The notes under the pieces: generated by a model
Told to the model about the DNA's origin: nothing
What the model saw: the letters and a program-made list of their open reading frames with translations, nothing else
The model's database searches: none
DNA from: Rutstroemia sp. NJR-2017a BVV2
Taxonomy: Eukaryota; Ascomycota; Leotiomycetes; Helotiales; Rutstroemiaceae
Reading direction: 5' to 3'
Length of the DNA stretch: 64,000 nucleotides
NCBI GenBank assembly: GCA_002946415.1
Contig: NJPS01000073.1
Span: 124,001 to 188,000, forward strand
Made by a program: the position numbers and the translations under genes
In this document: positions 1-10,866 of the stretch, piece after piece
Numbering within the stretch: the first letter of the stretch is position 1
Layout of the letters: every line of letters starts with the position of its first letter

Positions 1-1113
1 CCACTAACCTCGCTCGCCCATCTCCTAGCACAAGGAGACTACGCCCGCTGCAGCGTAAAAGAAAACATTCTGTCCAACCGGAATCATCCATCCACCCAAT
101 CTTGCAGACTGCCACGAACAAAGTTGAAGATCCAAATGCACGCGAGGCAGCATCCTTATTCCAAAAAGCCCACATATCTTTAATCAAGGCGGATACCAAA
201 CCAAATACCTTTCTCCATATAGTATCGGGCAATTCACGCAATCTCATCACTTTCAATATCACGTCTCACCATCATAATATATCACATCATATCATAGAAA
301 ATAAATCAAATTTCCCAGTCATCATAGGAAATCAGCTATGTAAAATATCCTCCGTGTTGAAAACGCCTACTACTTCTAATCGAACCAGCTATCATCATTG
401 AATTAATGCTATGGTATCAACCGTGAGAGAAGCTGCAGCCGACGGGGTGGTAGCAATTGTAAGTGAACTCCCAGTTGATCTAAAGTAGATGAACCGTAGC
501 GGATCCAGTGGTAGCAATTGTAAGTGAGAAACTTCCAGTAAATCCAAAGCCGAAAAAACCGTTCGAGACCTGATGATATCAAGCATAAGTAGGAACCCCC
601 AGCCAACTCAAAGCAGAAAACCGTAGCAGACCCGGTGGTATCAATGGCAGGTGAAGGATTCCAAGCCTACCCCAAGCAGAAAAATCGTTTCGACCTTGTT
701 GTTTGAAGTTTTGAAAATAAAGTAGAATAATGAAATTGAGTGCTGAGTAGTATAATGCTGCATGGTGCTGTTGCTCGTTGGAAGATGAACTGCGTAGATA
801 TTATTGCCAAATCTCCGGACCGAAACGTAGAAGGAGATCGTGAAGGAAGTGCAAAATAGATGAGAACTGAGATAGAACAAGTAGTGGCGTGGAAATTCGT
901 GGATATCAGAGCAGAGAGATGCCGAGAAGAAATAGCGTGAATAACTGAGGTTTGTTATAAGATCGACTATTAGGGAGTAAAAACTTTATGAGAGAGAATG
1001 CCTGGTTAGCAAAGATGGTTTGGTTGAAAGAATCCTGCTAGCGCTTTAGATGCAAAGTGACAGGCGAGTACGTTGTAGGTGAGATGCTACAATGTCCAAG
1101 TAGCTTTCAGGAA
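1..1113. other. Intergenic region, no gene recognised
   Basis: No open frame here has a plausible start, conserved motif or splice partner; the short frames lie in repeats or are compositionally random. The stretch lies downstream of the GTPase gene that ends at 1114 and holds a degenerate tandem repeat, listed separately. Nothing else is supported. Confidence 0.6.
447..697. repeat. Degenerate minisatellite, about 62-bp unit, four copies
   Basis: Four imperfect copies start near 447, 508, 573 and 635 (spacings 61, 65 and 62 bp). Each begins with a version of GTGGTAGCAATTGTAAGTGA and ends with an AAAGC(A/C)GAAAAACCGT-like segment followed by a GACC or GATCC motif. The second half of each unit is better preserved among copies 2 to 4. 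Copies differ by many substitutions and small indels, so the array looks old. No reading frame is kept across it. Confidence 0.7.
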
Positions 1114-4100
1114 TCAAGGCTGGTAGTCGGCATCATTTTCGTCATCTTCGACAACTGGATCGCCGTCCTCCTCGTTATCAGTCTCGAATCTGCTGAAGTC
1201 GATTTCCTCATCCTCGGATTCCTCGGATTCTTCGTCTGCTTTCTCAGTCGGTTCTTCGTCCCAGCGCTCGCGCAATTTCGAGAAGATCTCGTTGAACTTA
1301 TCGCGCAGCTTAACTTTCTCTGGGCATACACCACCGCCAGCACCTTCTAAGCTGGCGTCTTTAGCAGTGTGGTTTTCCAGCATCATGTTAAACTCCTCGA
1401 ATATAATTGTGGTAGCTTCCTTGGTGCTCTGCTCAAATTCGATCCCTAACTCGGGATATAGGTTGTTAAACTGCGCTCGGATTGCCTTTGAGCAGTTCTT
1501 ATACATTTCACGACCCTTTTCCTTCACGAAGTCGATATGAATTTGTCTGTTTCTCTTGAAAAGTCCTTTGCCTACAGGGACATTGGGATGTGGTCAGCAA
1601 ACCAAGGATACCATCAAATGACTCGTACTTACCGGATGCCTCTCCACACTCCTGGTAAATAGGTTTCCACATCTCAAGCACTTGTGGGGTCACAAGTTGG
1701 TGCGCGTTGGTTGCCGTTGTTTTGATCTTGTTCTCAAAGATGTTTTCGACACATTCATTCATAATCTTTGCAGCCCTCTGCGCACTTTGACTCCAAAGAT
1801 ATAAAGGCTCAACGACGTGAGGGCAGATCGCGCTGCTGCGAGTAACAACGGAATGGGTAAAAAGCTCAAGGATCCCCGCTATCTGACTGTTATAGGTAGT
1901 GCGCTCTTCTTGGACCGATTCATGAATCGTCTTGCGCCATCGAGCGACAAGAGAGTCAAGATAGAGGCCAGCCCTTGTCCAAGTCAGCAAAATTTATTCT
2001 AATTAGGAGTTCAAGCTCACATCTCATCATTCCAATGGTATACAATATCCCTGTAACTAGTCCAATCTCCATTATTCTTGTTAATAACTCTGTGAGTTGA
2101 CCAGTGAACAGGCTTCTGGGCAAATCCCTTGACCACATCCAGAACATTGGCAGCTGCCGTGGCTTCAGCCTTGGGCATGTGGACGAAGATACCACTTTTG
2201 ACCAACTTCTTGGTACTTTGAACCGTGCCAATGTTAAGTTCTTGCAAACTCTGAAAAGCATGTTAGGGATCAATTCATTAACAGCGTCGCTCTCGGATCT
2301 CATTGATAAGACATACCGCAGTCAGCTGCTTGAGCCCTGTTGCAAATGTCTCTCCAATGGCGTGTCTCTCGGAGGCCAGAAGCTTGTATGCAACAGTGGT
2401 GTCTGATCCCCACAAGCACATGCCGTCAATAAGACTCTCAATCTGTCCGAGAAATAACTCAGCATTGCGCATACGACTATCCAGTGTAGCTCTGTTAAGC
2501 CACTGCTGAAATCCTGGAATTCCAGTGTCTGCCAATTTGGAGAATCCTTTAGTTCGCTCCTCCTTCTTCAGAAAAGCATTAAACGCCCAAGCAGACACAC
2601 AGAACACCTTCAGGGGGTTTTCGGACTTCTTCTGTCCCATTTCTTTCCGAACGGAGTCGAAATCCGCTCTGAGTGTAGTGCTAGATGTCGTGTTTCGGTG
2701 TTCGATGCACGCCGCTATTACTCGAGATTCGAGATTGGAATCACGACGCGAGAGTTCATTGATCATATCTTGGATTTGGGATTGCTTCACGCGATGAGGA
2801 ATTAGTCCACTCCGTGTATTCTTGATCTTTTCCATAAGCTCTTCGAGCAACTTCCTCATTTCTACTTGCTCTGGAGTTGGCGATGAATCGGCAGTCGTCG
2901 TCGCTAAGGCTATTTAGCATAGAACTTGATAGAAGTTGGAATATCCACATGGTAGACAACAAATAATATGCTTACCTTCCCCACGCTTACGCTTTTTGAG
3001 GGCCCTCTGAATCTCCGTTCGTTCTTTCTCCGCTTGTTTCAGCATCTTTTCACCCTCGGCCATTTTCTGCTTCACACTATCAAATTTCTTCTGCATGACG
3101 ATATTCTGACCTGCAATTCTCTCACGCTCCGCCAGAACTTGTCTAAGATCCTTCTCAATAATTTGATGTTTTCTAAGGTATCTCTCATGAACAAGAGATG
3201 AATCGGTCTTTGTGATCACGAAACACAGATGCTCGCTAGAGAAATGGTTTTCGAGCTGCAAGAACCGTTTGGTGACGGAACCTAACAACTCTTGGGCCTT
3301 TTTAACATTAGTATGGATGCGGAAATGGATAAAACGTATGAAACTTACTGGCTTATCCGTTGCAGCTCGCTCTGTCGGAGATATAACACAGTTTACCGTC
3401 AATTTTTTGGAATAAGCGGCCGCGAGGGCTCCACGAGCGACGTTGGTGTCCATGGTACCGGGGAGATCTACCAAAACGATTCCGCCCTTCAGAATATCAG
3501 CCTTAACCTCGATACGAACGACCTTTACAAGAGGCCACTGGGCGAATGAATTGCTATCAACGTCCTCTTTGAAGTTGTTACTGTCAAGGTAGCGGCTGAC
3601 AGAATCTGAGAATTTTCGAAGACTGCCACTTCTGATGGTTTTGGATTGTCCCAGAATATCTTTGACATTTCGATGGTTCAGGAGGGATGCAACGGAGTGG
3701 CCTTTCATAGCTTCCAGGCTTCGAATGAATGGATATACACACTTGACTTTTCCAAATGTAGATTCTATGCGTTGATGTCGCTCGAGGTCTTCATCATCTG
3801 CATCGCAATCTTTGTTGGTGGCCTTTTCCTTTAAATCTTCGAAGAAATTCTCCAATTCCAGTTTCCAGTCTTCCTGACTGATGCGCTCAATTGTGGCCAC
3901 AAAACCAGAGTCTGGATCAGTACTGGAATTCCAGGAAATCTCGCAAATGGTGGCCGTACATGCCTTGCCGTCGTCAGCGGGAATTAGGTCATCCATCTCT
4001 AGAAGGGCATTGATCAAGCTTGATTTTCCAGAACCAGAAGTACCAAGCACGCCAACCAGCAGCCGACATCTCCTCTTGGAGGCCCGAATTGTGGCTATCA

Positions 4101-4522
4101 AAGGTGTCAGCATATTAACATTACCAAAGTAGCAGCATCGCGAGCTAGAACATACCGATCCGCTCGAACCATTTCGTGGAACTCCAAACCTTCTCAGTAT
4201 GATTACGAAGGGCCGATTCAAGCTCATTCAAGCTTACCATCGCATTTGCGACAGCCTTTTCTTTGATTTCGACCTGCTCCAGCAAATCAAGTCCATCACA
4301 TTTCCGCCACATTGGAATGAAGAGTTCGTTGGAGTTGCTGGAGGGTATGTCCGCAGGGATGGATGACATGCTTGGACTAGGACTGAGGGGTTTCTCGGGT
4401 GTAAAATGTTGCGTCTCATCTTTTGAAAGAAAGGTGCCATCATCCTCATCACCAAAAGGTTTGAAGCCTTCTTCTGGCGTTGGCAATGGCAATAATTCCG
4501 TCTTGATTGTCTCATCAGCCAT
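1114..4522 (-). CDS. Large GTPase, nuclear GTPase SLIP-GC-like
   Basis: Seven exons (4522-4156, 4094-3349, 3297-2976, 2909-2317, 2250-2021, 1973-1633, 1571-1114) join in phase to 1018 residues. Introns are 61, 51, 66, 66, 47 and 61 bp. Visible GTPase motifs are the P-loop GTSGSGKS (Lys about 146), DLPG (about 332-335) and TKTD (about 400-403), the order of the dynamin/SLIP-GC class of P-loop GTPases. A Lys/Glu-rich coiled coil follows (about 410-470). The last 50 residues are strongly acidic. In animals the named relative is a nuclear GTPase expressed in germinal-centre B cells; fungal members have no established role. The chosen ATG (4522) is the first that precedes a Pro/Ser-rich head; one at 4582 would add 20 residues. 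The third coding block has no stop-containing intron before it (51 bp, 3n), so that splice could be optional. Confidence 0.85.
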
Positions 4523-5711
4523 TTTTGCTGCTATGCGAAAATGGACTTCTAGGTGTGGATAGTTGCTTGGATGCTGGATCAACTAGAATGTATCAGTTCA
4601 GAAGCTTTAGCTAATAGGAAGGAACCGCAAGCAATAGCAATCAAAGGTCGGCTGCAATAAAAGAGTTTGTGGTAGAGCAGGTGGAATCGGGAGCACGAAA
4701 ATGGGGAAAGGGAAGTGAATGATGAAGCTGAGCGAACACTGCTGTCGATCTTTGGTCCTTGAAGGAACACTGCTGCCGATCTTTGGAGGAACGGAGTGAA
4801 TTATGTTGTAAAGGTAAAGTCACTTTGATGCGAGATGTCTTTGGATTCAGGAGAGTTGCGAAGAGATAGACGTCTTGTCAAGGTTGGAATCCGAATTACT
4901 CTTGACGTCTGTAAGGCGTCGGATGTTCGAAAGGATACAATTGTTGGAAAGATGTTGGAAGCAAGCATGTGATTGAGAGATCGTATGAATTTGAGGTGTA
5001 TTTGTGCTTGAAAGTGGATACAATCGAATATTGTATAGAACTGTGAGAGAACAGGAAACGAGGATAGAGGAAGCTTCAGTGATCTCTGTGTTGATCGGTT
5101 CCGAAAAGCAATGGTATCTTAATGCAGAATGTTTCCCACTGTATGTCTAGCTGCAATTAGAATATTTTGATGAAGGGAGAAGACTTCGGAAAGGTTGTTG
5201 GGAATAGAAAATAAAAAGTTGTCGAGATGAGAAAGTTGAAGTTGATAATGGACTCGGGATTAGTTGTTACCTGAGGCAGACCATCTAGCAGAGGTCTTGG
5301 TAACCGCCGTTCAGTTGTTGCCTTGAAGGCTTCTTATAGTTCAGGCCTGTAACACGGGAGAGTGAATTTTAGTAGAAAGAACCTAACATGAGATGCAGAG
5401 CAATCGTCACTTGAGGAGTCGAACCTGGTTCGGCAAACGTGGCAACGACACAAAAGGTTGAGCCAGGACCAAATAAGTAATGGGGTCTTCGGTAATACAC
5501 AAAGCTTCAGCGACCTTGCGCAGTGAACCACATAACTGGGCCTCCTCCAAGTTATACCTCACCGGCTAATCTTATGGACAACCCTCATGAATAGCATATC
5601 CTGCCTTAAGGGGAATATTATTTGGAGAAGACGCAGTTCAATTCCCCATAGCTATTTACATGCACCCCGTAATCATACCCCTCTCTCATGTCAAATATGA
5701 GATCAAGATCC
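4523..5711. other. Intergenic region between convergent and divergent flanks, no gene recognised
   Basis: This holds the 5' flank of the GTPase gene and the 3' flank of the NDUFA8-type gene. A 31-bp tandem duplication sits at 4734-4795 and a perfect 6+6 inverted repeat (CGAACC T GGTTCG) near 5422-5434. I tested the latter as a tRNA T-arm and could not build a cloverleaf. Confidence 0.55.
4734..4795. repeat. 31-bp direct tandem duplication
   Basis: The 22-bp core GAACACTGCTG(T/C)CGATCTTTGG occurs at 4734-4755 and again at 4765-4786, with a single mismatch and a 31-bp period. It lies about 210 bp upstream of the GTPase start, so it could fall in the promoter or 5' leader. Confidence 0.75.
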
Positions 5712-6477
5712 TTATGGTCCATTTTGAGAATAGATCTGTCTGGTGCGTAGATGCACAGGGGTTTCGTTCGCTGGGGTATCAGGGATAACCTTTTCCAGTT
5801 TCTAGATTGGTGCGTATCAGTATTTACCGTCACCAAGGTTGTAGCAACGGTCCTCACCAGGTTGTCAAAGACGCATTTGTTAAGCTTCCATTCCTGTGGC
5901 CTGCATTGCCAAAGTTGCTGATTGTTGTTGTCAAGACAAGTCCTATGAGGTCGTTAGAAGTCGCTCAAAATTGTATTTCCCTGAGCTCAAGGCGGGTCAA
6001 ACGTACCAGTGCTTCCGGAACTCCTCGAGGCAGTGTTTGTTAACGTCTTCGATCCTAAGTTACTGGATCAGCCAGTGCCTCTCTATGTCCTATGATTTAA
6101 CAGCCCTAGTCTGGGCATGTATCCTTCTCAAGCAATCACCCGGTTCCTCTCGACAATGGTAGTAACTCACACGCTCTTCGCACATCTTGTAACCCTACGA
6201 CCTTCCTTCATACAAACAATCTCTCCCTTTCCCGGGTTCTCAGTCTTGCATTGCATGAAATCATCATTGTACGGTCTGCATCGTGCGCCGATAAAGAAAC
6301 TGGCCGACAACAATGGAGCCGAACTGCTACCTATCTCTGTGACGGGGGGGACCTCCGCGGGTAATGGGGTAGTATCAATCAAGATCTGTTGATTGAATCT
6401 GTAGTCACTGTTAGCCACTATATTGAGATCTAAGGTAGCGCGATGATTTGAAATTACCTAGGTGCGCGTGTAGACAT
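5712..6477 (-). CDS. Complex I accessory subunit NDUFA8/PGIV type (fungal 20.8 kDa subunit)
   Basis: Five exons (6477-6458, 6407-6171, 6054-6007, 5942-5858, 5801-5712) join in phase to 159 residues. The 20-bp first exon was deduced from an in-frame ATG, a GTAATT donor and a CTAACAG acceptor; without it the frame has no ATG. The protein shows four twin CX9C motifs: CRPYNDDFMQC, CMKEGRRVTRC, CLEEFRKHWTC and CRPQEWKLNKC. That pattern is diagnostic of the NDUFA8 family, an intermembrane-space subunit of NADH:ubiquinone oxidoreductase whose disulfides are formed by the Mia40/Erv1 relay. Length matches the family. There is no mitochondrial presequence, as expected for a Mia40 substrate. It is divergently oriented from the nucleoporin gene. 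Confidence 0.95.
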
Positions 6478-6953
6478 TTTGAGAAATGTTGTGAGGGGAA
6501 AATGACTGCATAAATGTCCCAATTGATTGTTTTGGACGTCAATGTTAGATGAAGCTTTGAGGTGAGGTCAAAAACGGAAGCCTTGATTGGTCCATCAGCC
6601 GACCTAACAAAAAAGTCGCGATTAAGTAAATAGCTTCGTCTGGAGTTTAGATAGCTGAGGTCAAAACTCCCCTGCCGCGCTTTTACTGAAAATTCAAGCT
6701 TTCAATAATTTGTCACTTTGGGATAAGTTATCTCCAATTCTCCTCGTCTTACGTTATAGTATATGAGGTGCGGCATTGCAGAAAAGTCTTTCCATAAAGC
6801 TTCACCCGAATGTTCACCGAGCGCGTTCGCGAATTATTTCTTCGATAGCTACGTTCTACGAAACGGATCGAACGACTCGACAAGCCTTCGCACAATTTTG
6901 CAGTGACTGGAGGTCATTTGTTCTTTTTCGTTGAAAGGAAGACATCATACAAA
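6478..6953. promoter_or_regulatory. Shared divergent promoter region (complex I subunit / nucleoporin)
   Basis: This 476-bp gap separates the start codons of two head-to-head housekeeping genes, so both promoters must lie within or across it. I see no unambiguous TATA box or repeated operator. It is inferred to be regulatory purely from layout. Confidence 0.5.
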
Positions 6954-8413
6954 ATGTTCGGCAGCAGTACCTTTGGTCAGAATAAGCCAGCTGGCGGAGG
7001 GTTGTTTGGATCAACAAACACAACTTCGCAACCTACGGGAGGGTTATTCGGATCCACAAACACAGGAAACCAAAATCAGCAAGGAGGTGGTCTTTTCGGT
7101 GGTGCGCTTGGACAGCCTACTCAGCAAACTCAACCACAGACTGGAGGACTGTTTGGAGGTCTTGGATCCAATAATCAACAAAGTCAGCCACAAGCAGGAG
7201 GTCTGTTTGGCAACAATGCGGGACAGAATAACCAGCAACCGCAGCAACAGACCGGCGGGCTCTTCGGTGGAGGACTCGGGTCTAACAACCAGCAAGCCCA
7301 GCCACAAACAGGAGGTCTGTTCGGTAACACTCTTGGAGGACAAAACAACCAGCAGCAGCAGCAGCAGGGAGGGCTGTTTTCTGGCCTGGGAGCTCAACAA
7401 GGCCAACAACAACAAAACAACAATTTGCTTGGTGCACCACAACAGCAGAACCCCCTCTTTGGGCAATCTCAACAGGCGCAAGCACTTGGTCAGACACAGC
7501 AAGGCAATTTCAATAATTTGTTCAATTCTGGCGCATTGGTACCTCGTATGTCTTCGCATGCCTTTGTATAAGCTTAGCTAACATCACTACAGGCGAAAAG
7601 AGTGTCACCGATCAGATCGCGACGGTTCTCGAGAAATGGGATACAGGCAATCCCAATTGCGGTTTTCAGCACTACTTCTACAATAAGGTTGATGAAGGGC
7701 TTGCGCCATTTTACCGACCAGCTCCAAATGAGGACCCGAAGGCTTGGGAAGAAGCGCTTTCAAAAAAACCTGGACCGGGATACATTCCAGTCCTATGCGT
7801 AGGCTTCGCGCAGATGGGAGAAAGAATAAAAGTCCAGCAGAACAATCTGGCTACTTTCAATGCCCGATTACACGACATCAATGCTAGTCTTACGAATCTC
7901 CTTCAGACCCACGACACACGAACAAGTATACGCGCAATGGATGCTAAGCGGAAGCATGTGGTTTTGAAGCAGCGTTGTATTGCTCTAGCAACCAAAGTTC
8001 AAGTGCTGAGGAACAGAGGATATGCGCTTGGGGGAGACGAGGAAGATGTCAAAGCTAAGCTAATGAAGCTGGAGAAGGCTGCGAACGACCCAGGATTGGG
8101 TGCTAGAGCGGAGGAGATTTGGGCTAGGATGATCAATGTCCAAGAAAGAGGTAGATTGTTACGGAGTGAGTTGGAGAAGGCTGGACAGGAGAGTGGTGAG
8201 ATCTTGGACGACGTGATGAATCAGCGAGCAAAGAAGGTATACTTGCATCCATTTCTGGTCGAGATTGACAAAAGCTGACTTGTTCATTAGATCCTGGAAG
8301 ATTACCAGACCCAATTGGGTTTCCTGAAGAAGGAGTTGGATAAAATACAGAAAGATTATGTCGAATGGGAAAAGGAACAGCCACAGCAAGCAGCGAAGAC
8401 AAATGGTCGATGA
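6954..8413 (+). CDS. FG nucleoporin, Nup54/Nup57 type
   Basis: Three exons (6954-7545, 7593-8236, 8291-8413; introns 47 and 54 bp) give 452 residues. Residues 1 to about 195 are an FG domain made of GGLFG and FG repeats spaced by Gln/Asn-rich linkers; these line the central transport channel of the nuclear pore and bind import receptors. The remaining part has the conserved Nup54-type region (beginning ...EKSVTDQI and passing through a Pro-rich FYRPAP segment) and then alpha-helical coiled coil, which in this family assembles with Nup62/Nsp1 and Nup58/Nup49. The start has no in-frame ATG upstream; a GTG at 6903 is not credible. The first intron must use GTATGT at 7546, because the earlier GTACCT would throw the conserved region out of frame. 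Confidence 0.95.
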
Positions 8414-8752
8414 TGATTGCAAGATACCCATACTGAATTCGTTTTTTGATTGGAAGCACAGACTTCAAGGCGTTGGTAGGGAATGTAAAAGAGATAGATG
8501 TTGTATAATACGGAAGTCAATTTCTTGCACGTTATCTGGGTAGTGAGCAGATCGATTCTGCCATAGATCGTCGTTGGACAACTCAATAGGTACGCCCTTG
8601 TAATGACTCGGAAGCCGGTAATCGGCCGCTTACTATCACGTGTGACTCATTCACTTACTTCTATAAAATGATATCCTTTGTGCATGTACCTCAATCTTCA
8701 TCTTCTTCTCTCATCCAAGGATTTTTCTAGTCCCAAATAACATTCCCTCGCA
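8414..8752. other. Intergenic region, 3' flank of nucleoporin and promoter of GNAT gene
   Basis: No coding feature. A pyrimidine-rich stretch with CTTCATCTTCTTCTCTC immediately precedes the GNAT start and looks like a typical fungal core promoter/leader CT-rich tract. Confidence 0.5.
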
Positions 8753-9526
8753 ATGGCACCCCGACCACCAATCCCCTCTGTCTCTCTCTTCCCCCCGGAC
8801 CTCGAAACTTCCACTGTCCCCGTCTCCCCCACCCCCTCCAAATTCCCCGAACTCATCACCCTCTCCCACACCACCAACCGCATTTCCCTCGTCCCCCTCG
8901 CCGCATCCCACATTCCCTCTCTATTCACCCACGTCGGCGGACCCGAAAAATACCTCCTCTACAAATACATGCCCTGCGGCCCATTCCCCACGATCCAAGA
9001 ATTCACCGCCTACATCGACTGGCTCCTCAAGCCCGGCTCCGGCTTCGTCAACTGGGCAATCGTGCTCCCGTCAGGTGATCCCGTGGGCATTATCTCGTAC
9101 CTGAATATCGTGCCTGAAAACCACAGTATCGAAATTGGTCATGTGCTTTTCTCGCCTGTGTTGCAGAGGACGACGGAGGCGACGGAGGCGTGCTGGCTGC
9201 TGGTGAGGTATGCGTTTGAGTTGGGGTATGAGCGGGTCGAGTGGAAGTGTAATGATGAGAATAAGGGGAGTAGGAGGGCGGCGGAGAGGTTGGGATTTGT
9301 GGGGGAGGGGGTGTTTAGGAGGCATATGGTTGTGAGGGGAAGGAGGAGGGATAGTTGGTGGGGGAGTGTGGTGGTGGAGGAGTGGGGTGTGGTGAGGAAG
9401 GCGTTGGAGGAGTGGTTGAGTGAGGGGAACTTTGATACGGAGGGCAAGCAGAAGAGGAAGGTGGAGGAGATTAGGAAGGAAGTGGCGGGGTTGGAGAGGG
9501 AAAAGGAGAAGGGAATTGGCTCTTGA
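8753..9526 (+). CDS. GNAT family N-acetyltransferase (RimJ/RimL-like)
   Basis: A single exon of 257 residues. A Pro-rich head of about 40 residues is followed by an Acetyltransf_3-type GNAT fold: the beta strand around NWAIVLPSGDPVGIISY, the IEIGHVLFSP strand, the acetyl-CoA-binding segment (here QRTTEATEA in place of the usual Q/RxxGxG/A), and the late motif EWKCNDENKGSRRAAERLGF that is typical of this subfamily. It probably transfers acetyl from acetyl-CoA to an amine; the substrate cannot be read from the sequence. The tail after about 220 is Lys/Glu-rich helical. Codon use is odd: the first half is dominated by C-ending codons and the second half by G-ending codons, with the change near 9125. 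Confidence 0.88.
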   Translation: MAPRPPIPSVSLFPPDLETSTVPVSPTPSKFPELITLSHTTNRISLVPLAASHIPSLFTHVGGPEKYLLYKYMPCGPFPTIQEFTAYIDWLLKPGSGFVNWAIVLPSGDPVGIISYLNIVPENHSIEIGHVLFSPVLQRTTEATEACWLLVRYAFELGYERVEWKCNDENKGSRRAAERLGFVGEGVFRRHMVVRGRRRDSWWGSVVVEEWGVVRKALEEWLSEGNFDTEGKQKRKVEEIRKEVAGLEREKEKGIGS

Positions 9527-9959
9527 GCGGGGATGGGTTCTGAAATGAATGAAGGGATAGAAAGGGTCGAGCTTCGCAACAAGATGTATTGAATGTGTCT
9601 GCATAGATATGTTCGTAACGGGTGGCATTTGTTCAGTCATTCGTAATTGCGCATGCACTCGTCCACAGATGTGACATCTCAACTAATTGATATCTCTAAA
9701 TTTCTCATCTGCATTTTATACATTCTCCAGGGAGCGGAGATAAGTTCTCATGCCATGTACTTCCATGGACATATGTATGATATATGCGCCACACGCAGTC
9801 CATCCGTTTCTGACCACTCTATCTTCAACCTATGTGCCAGTGGCACAGACGCGCTGTCCGTTCAACTTCTTTATGTTGTCATTCTTCTATCATATATGCA
9901 TCTCATTGCTCATCGTACCCGTATCGTACAAGTCGTCGTGATGGTATTGTTCGGCTGGC
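9527..9959. other. Convergent intergenic region, no gene seen
   Basis: This lies between the 3' ends of the GNAT gene and the Tom5 gene. The two overlapping frames within it lack motifs and credible starts. It presumably contains both polyadenylation regions. Confidence 0.55.
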
Positions 9960-10219
9960 TTATACCAGGCTCTTGAGGGTGTTGATCGCGAAGGGAGCTA
10001 GTAAATAGTCAGTACAGGCCACCCATACACAAGCAGAATATCAACATACAGAGGTAGAGCAGGATAGCGCCCATGATGACTCTTTGCACCGTCTGGCTGG
10101 CTTCAGCTTCTTGGGCCTTAAGCTCGGCTTGAGATAATTGTGGTGGTGCTAAAGAGATACTATTAGCTAGGGTCGCAGAGATCCTTCGTACAGACGGGAT
10201 ACTCACGTCCTCCGAACAT
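9960..10219 (-). CDS. tom5: Mitochondrial import receptor subunit Tom5
   Basis: Three tiny exons (10219-10207, 10148-10050, 9997-9960; introns 58 and 52 bp) join in phase to only 49 residues. The protein begins MFGG, has the PPPQLSQAELKAQEAEASQT segment and then a single C-terminal hydrophobic helix (VIMGAILLYLSPFAINTL). That is the small-Tom architecture: a cytosolic acidic/amphipathic head and a tail anchor in the outer mitochondrial membrane, where Tom5 helps pass precursors to the Tom40 channel. Exon 1 holds only four full codons, so the gene is invisible to simple frame calling. The start is fixed by the conserved MFGG and by a GTGAGT donor directly after it. Confidence 0.88.
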
Positions 10220-10866
10220 GTTTGCGTTGCGATGTAGGTGGTGGTTATGCTGGTTATGCTGGTAGTTTCTTGACGAAGTTCCTCTGATCTGATATGATGT
10301 CGACAATAAAAATTTAAGCTCCACTTTGCTCACATGTGCATGGGCCGCTTTTAGAGTTTAGTGTGGCTTGATGCACTAGACCTAATGAATAGTAGATGTG
10401 GCTTATCGCATTGTGCCAGACCGTTTTCTAAGCCACTTCTAGCCGCTTGGACAGTCGATTGTGACTTGGCATCGACTTTTTTCTTTAGAGTTTGGCCTGG
10501 CATGAGTCGTTTGCTATCCTGTTGTTCTCCTATCAAAAAATTATTTTCAATTGACTTGGGAATATTTCCTTCTTTTCAAGTCAATCTGGTTCTGCTTCAC
10601 ACAACGGCTTTCATCGTATCTCTGCCCGCTGACAATCACCTTCTTATCACTTCCGAAATCGCAATGTGGGGTGAATGAAGATTATTGGTTGGTTTAGCTA
10701 TCCCTAATCTTCCCGGAATCCGGACCCCTCATCGGAGCTCAATCTCTACTTGCAGATATACCCCTACCTTCACCGACATCTTTTTATTCCTTTTTCATTG
10801 AAGCCATATTCAAGAGTTTGGGTTTCACAAGTCGTCGCAGACTTCAGAATCTCATTCTTAAGGAAA
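10220..10866. promoter_or_regulatory. Divergent promoter region (tom5 / glycine decarboxylase)
   Basis: This 647-bp region between two head-to-head mitochondrial genes has no supported coding frame. A frame opening at 10750 runs into the P-protein but adds a non-presequence-like head, so I treat it as leader. Confidence 0.5.

Noticed and set aside
5415..5440. Possible tRNA T-arm around the inverted repeat CGAACC T GGTTCG
   Set aside because: The palindrome has only a one-base loop and no acceptor, D-arm or anticodon arm could be placed on either strand.
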